Shown here one piece after another: positions 6,114-8,086 of a stretch of 8,086 nt of DNA. The notes under the pieces are model-generated. The model did no database searches, had not been told where the DNA came from, and saw nothing but the letters and a program-made list of their open reading frames with translations. The DNA is taken from the NCBI GenBank assembly GCA_016867955.1, contig VGIE01000085.1, positions 1 to 8,086 of the forward strand, read 5' to 3'. The translations under genes were made by a program, and so were the position numbers. This DNA is from Betaproteobacteria bacterium (GTDB lineage: Bacteria; Pseudomonadota; Gammaproteobacteria; Burkholderiales; SG8-39). Positions within the stretch are counted from its first letter, which is position 1; each line of letters begins with the position of its first letter.

Positions 6114-8086
6114 TCAGGCCAGCCTGCCGTGGCAGTGCTTGTACTTCTTTCCGGACCCGCACGGGCAGGCATCGTTGCGGCCGATCTTGCCCATGTGCCG
6201 CTGGACCGGTTGCTGGCGCGGCGGCGGAGCGTCCTCGGACCTGCCCAGTGCCTCATCGTACGAAGCGTGCCTGTACTGCACGTTCCCGACCGCCGGCGGG
6301 TGTTCCTTTTCGACCTCCTCGACTTCTTCCCTGCTCCTGATCTGGACCGACATCAGCGTGCGGGTTACCTCCAGCTTGACGCTCTCGAGCATCGCGCCGA
6401 ACATCTCGAACGCCTCGCGCTTGTATTCCTGCTTGGGATTCTTCTGCGCGTAACCGCGCAGATGGATGCCCTGGCGCAGATGATCGAGGGCGGCCAGGTG
6501 CTCGCGCCAATGCGAGTCCAGCGTCGCGAGAAGCACATAGCGCTGGTACTGCGAGAGCGCATCAGCCGGCGCCTCCGCAATCTTGGCATCGTACGCCGCT
6601 GTCGCCGCCTCCAGCGTTCGCGCCAGCAGCGTCTCGTCATCCAGGGCGGGCTCGTTGGCCAGCCACTTCGATACCGGGACTTGCAGCAGAAGTTCCTGCG
6701 CCAGCACCGATTCCAGGCCCGGGATGTCCCATTGCTCCTCGACGCTTTCCAGCGGCACGTGTGCCCGGAAAACGTCGGTAACAACGCCCTCGCGCAGCGC
6801 CGCTACGCGTTCGGCAACCTGCTCACCCTGCAGGATGTGATTGCGCAAGTCGTAGATGTGCTGGCGCTGATCGTTGGCGACGTTGTCGTATTCGAGAAGC
6901 TGCTTCCGTATATCGAAATTGTGCGCCTCCACCTTGCGCTGCGCGCTCTCGATTGAGCGCGTCACCAGCGGATGTTCGATCGCCTCGCCCTCGGGCATCT
7001 TCAGCCGAGTCATGATCGCGTTGACGCGCTCGCCGGCGAATATGCGCAACAGCGGATCCTCGAGCGACAGGTAGAAGCGCGAGGACCCGGGGTCGCCCTG
7101 ACGGCCGCTGCGCCCCCGCAGCTGATTGTCAATGCGGCGGGATTCATGGCGCTCGGTGCCCACGATGTGCAGCCCGCCCGCGGCGACGACTTCATCGTGC
7201 AACCGCTGCCACTGCTCGCGCACGTCGGCCGCCCTGCGGTCCTTTTCAGCCTGGTCGAGCAACTCATCGAGGTGAATCATGTCGACCTGCTTGTCGGCAT
7301 TGCCGCCAAGGACGATATCGGTGCCGCGACCAGCCATGTTTGTGGCTATCGTGATCATTTTCGGGCGCCCCGCTTCCGCGATGATGCCGGCCTCGCGTTC
7401 GTGCTGCTTGGCATTCAGGACCTGGTGCGGGAGATTCGCCTTTGTCAGCAGGCCGGCAAGGTATTCCGAGGCCTCGATCGAAGTCGTTCCGACGAGCACG
7501 GGCTGGCTGCGCTCGTAGCAATCCTGGATGTCGAGAATGATCGCGTTGTTCTTCTCTTCCGATGTGCGGTAGACCTGGTCCAGCCTGTCGGTCCGTATCA
7601 TCGGATTGTGCGTCGGCACGACGACCGTTTCCAGGCCATAGATTTCCTGGAATTCGTAGGCCTCGGTATCGGCGGTTCCGGTCATCCCGGAGAGCTTGCG
7701 GTACATGCGGAAGAAGTTCTGGAACGTGATCGATGCCAGCGTCTGATTCTCGCTCTGGATCGAGACATTTTCCTTCGCCTCGATCGCCTGGTGGAGGCCG
7801 TCGGACCAACGCCGTCCCGGCATCAACCGCCCGGTAAACTCGTCGACGATGATGATCTCGCCGTTCTGGGCCACATAGTGCCGGTCGCGGAAGAACAGGT
7901 GCTGGGCACGCAGGGCCGCACTCAGGTGGTGCATCAGGTTGACAAAAGCCGGCTCGTACAGGCTGCGACCGGCGGGCAGCAGGCCGGCGCGCGTGAGGAA
8001 TTCCTCCGCGTGCTCATGCCCTTCCTCCGACAGCAGCACGCTGTGCGCCTTTTCATCGACAAGGAAGTCCCCGGGCTCACCTTCCT
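6114..8086 (-). CDS. secA: SecA, preprotein translocase ATPase (N-terminus beyond window edge)
   Basis: Motor ATPase that drives unfolded preproteins through the SecYEG channel at the inner membrane. The frame is open to the right edge, leaving 656 complete residues of a protein normally about 900 long. The missing part includes the first nucleotide-binding domain with Walker A and B. Present in order are VDEFTGRLMPGRRWSDGLHQ near the end of the preprotein-crosslinking region; NQTLASITFQNFFRMY and SGMTGTADTEAYEF; the second nucleotide-binding fold with VGTTSIEASEYL, TNMAGRGTDIVLGG and QLRGRSGRQGD (arginine fingers); the helical scaffold/wing with FDIRKQLLEYDNVANDQR; and the two-helix-finger region with HLAALDHLRQGIHLRGYAQK. 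The C-terminal linker ends in a SEC-C zinc motif, CPCGSGKKYKHCH (bases 6120-6167 with the tail), which binds SecB and phospholipids. The frame reads EGEPGDFLVDEKAHS upstream of the GTG at 8039, so that GTG is internal and not the start. It is the first visible gene of the secA-argJ-ATPase-Nudix series. Confidence 0.98.
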   Translation of the reverse strand, partial: EGEPGDFLVDEKAHSVLLSEEGHEHAEEFLTRAGLLPAGRSLYEPAFVNLMHHLSAALRAQHLFFRDRHYVAQNGEIIIVDEFTGRLMPGRRWSDGLHQAIEAKENVSIQSENQTLASITFQNFFRMYRKLSGMTGTADTEAYEFQEIYGLETVVVPTHNPMIRTDRLDQVYRTSEEKNNAIILDIQDCYERSQPVLVGTTSIEASEYLAGLLTKANLPHQVLNAKQHEREAGIIAEAGRPKMITIATNMAGRGTDIVLGGNADKQVDMIHLDELLDQAEKDRRAADVREQWQRLHDEVVAAGGLHIVGTERHESRRIDNQLRGRSGRQGDPGSSRFYLSLEDPLLRIFAGERVNAIMTRLKMPEGEAIEHPLVTRSIESAQRKVEAHNFDIRKQLLEYDNVANDQRQHIYDLRNHILQGEQVAERVAALREGVVTDVFRAHVPLESVEEQWDIPGLESVLAQELLLQVPVSKWLANEPALDDETLLARTLEAATAAYDAKIAEAPADALSQYQRYVLLATLDSHWREHLAALDHLRQGIHLRGYAQKNPKQEYKREAFEMFGAMLESVKLEVTRTLMSVQIRSREEVEEVEKEHPPAVGNVQYRHASYDEALGRSEDAPPPRQQPVQRHMGKIGRNDACPCGSGKKYKHCHGRLA

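Noticed and set aside
6038..6256. 73-residue N-terminal extension of ArgJ to an ATG at 6256
   Set aside because: It overlaps the end of secA in another frame, is Arg/Ser-rich and unlike ArgJ; the start at 6037 gives the normal N-terminus with a ribosome-binding site.
6129..6956. Plus-strand frame of 275 codons within secA
   Set aside because: Antisense shadow of the SecA C-terminal half.
1..8086. CRISPR, toxin-antitoxin, phage or transposon system
   Set aside because: No spaced direct repeats, terminal inverted repeats, transposase, integrase or small paired toxin genes were found; nearly all DNA is accounted for by housekeeping genes.

Overview
The window is GC-rich, densely coded bacterial chromosome. 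It looks like a betaproteobacterium of the Burkholderiales/Nitrosomonadales kind. This is inferred from the order secA - argJ - DUF815 ATPase - Nudix/ThiE-like fusion on one strand with yacG next to it, an arrangement I associate with Betaproteobacteria, and from protein sequences of clear proteobacterial type. I see no mobile element, CRISPR array, tRNA or rRNA.

Layout on + strand coordinates. (1) 1-2063, minus: most of a large methylmalonyl-CoA mutase subunit, whose C-terminus runs off the left edge. (2) 2064-2650: about 590 bases with no convincing gene. It holds the mutase 5' flank, a GC hairpin, a perfect 6+1+6 palindrome, and a doubtful reading frame whose stop overlaps the yacG start. 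(3) 2651-2845, plus: yacG, a small zinc-finger gyrase inhibitor, divergent from the mutase and convergent with the next gene. (4) 2873-8086, minus: four genes in series, transcribed secA (5' end beyond the right edge), argJ, DUF815-type AAA ATPase, Nudix hydrolase/ThiE-like fusion. The gaps are 76, 69 and 21 bases, so a shared transcript is plausible.

The genes are mostly housekeeping: protein export (SecA), arginine biosynthesis (ArgJ), probable nucleotide-pool sanitation (Nudix domain), gyrase control (YacG) and propionate/methylmalonyl-CoA metabolism (mutase). They share a neighbourhood rather than a pathway. I do not see a new defence or mobile system.

The points most worth a second look are: the ThiE-like domain, which lacks the expected catalytic residues; the two competing hairpins between secA and argJ; the palindrome in the mutase/yacG intergenic region; and the unusual placement of the mutase beside yacG.
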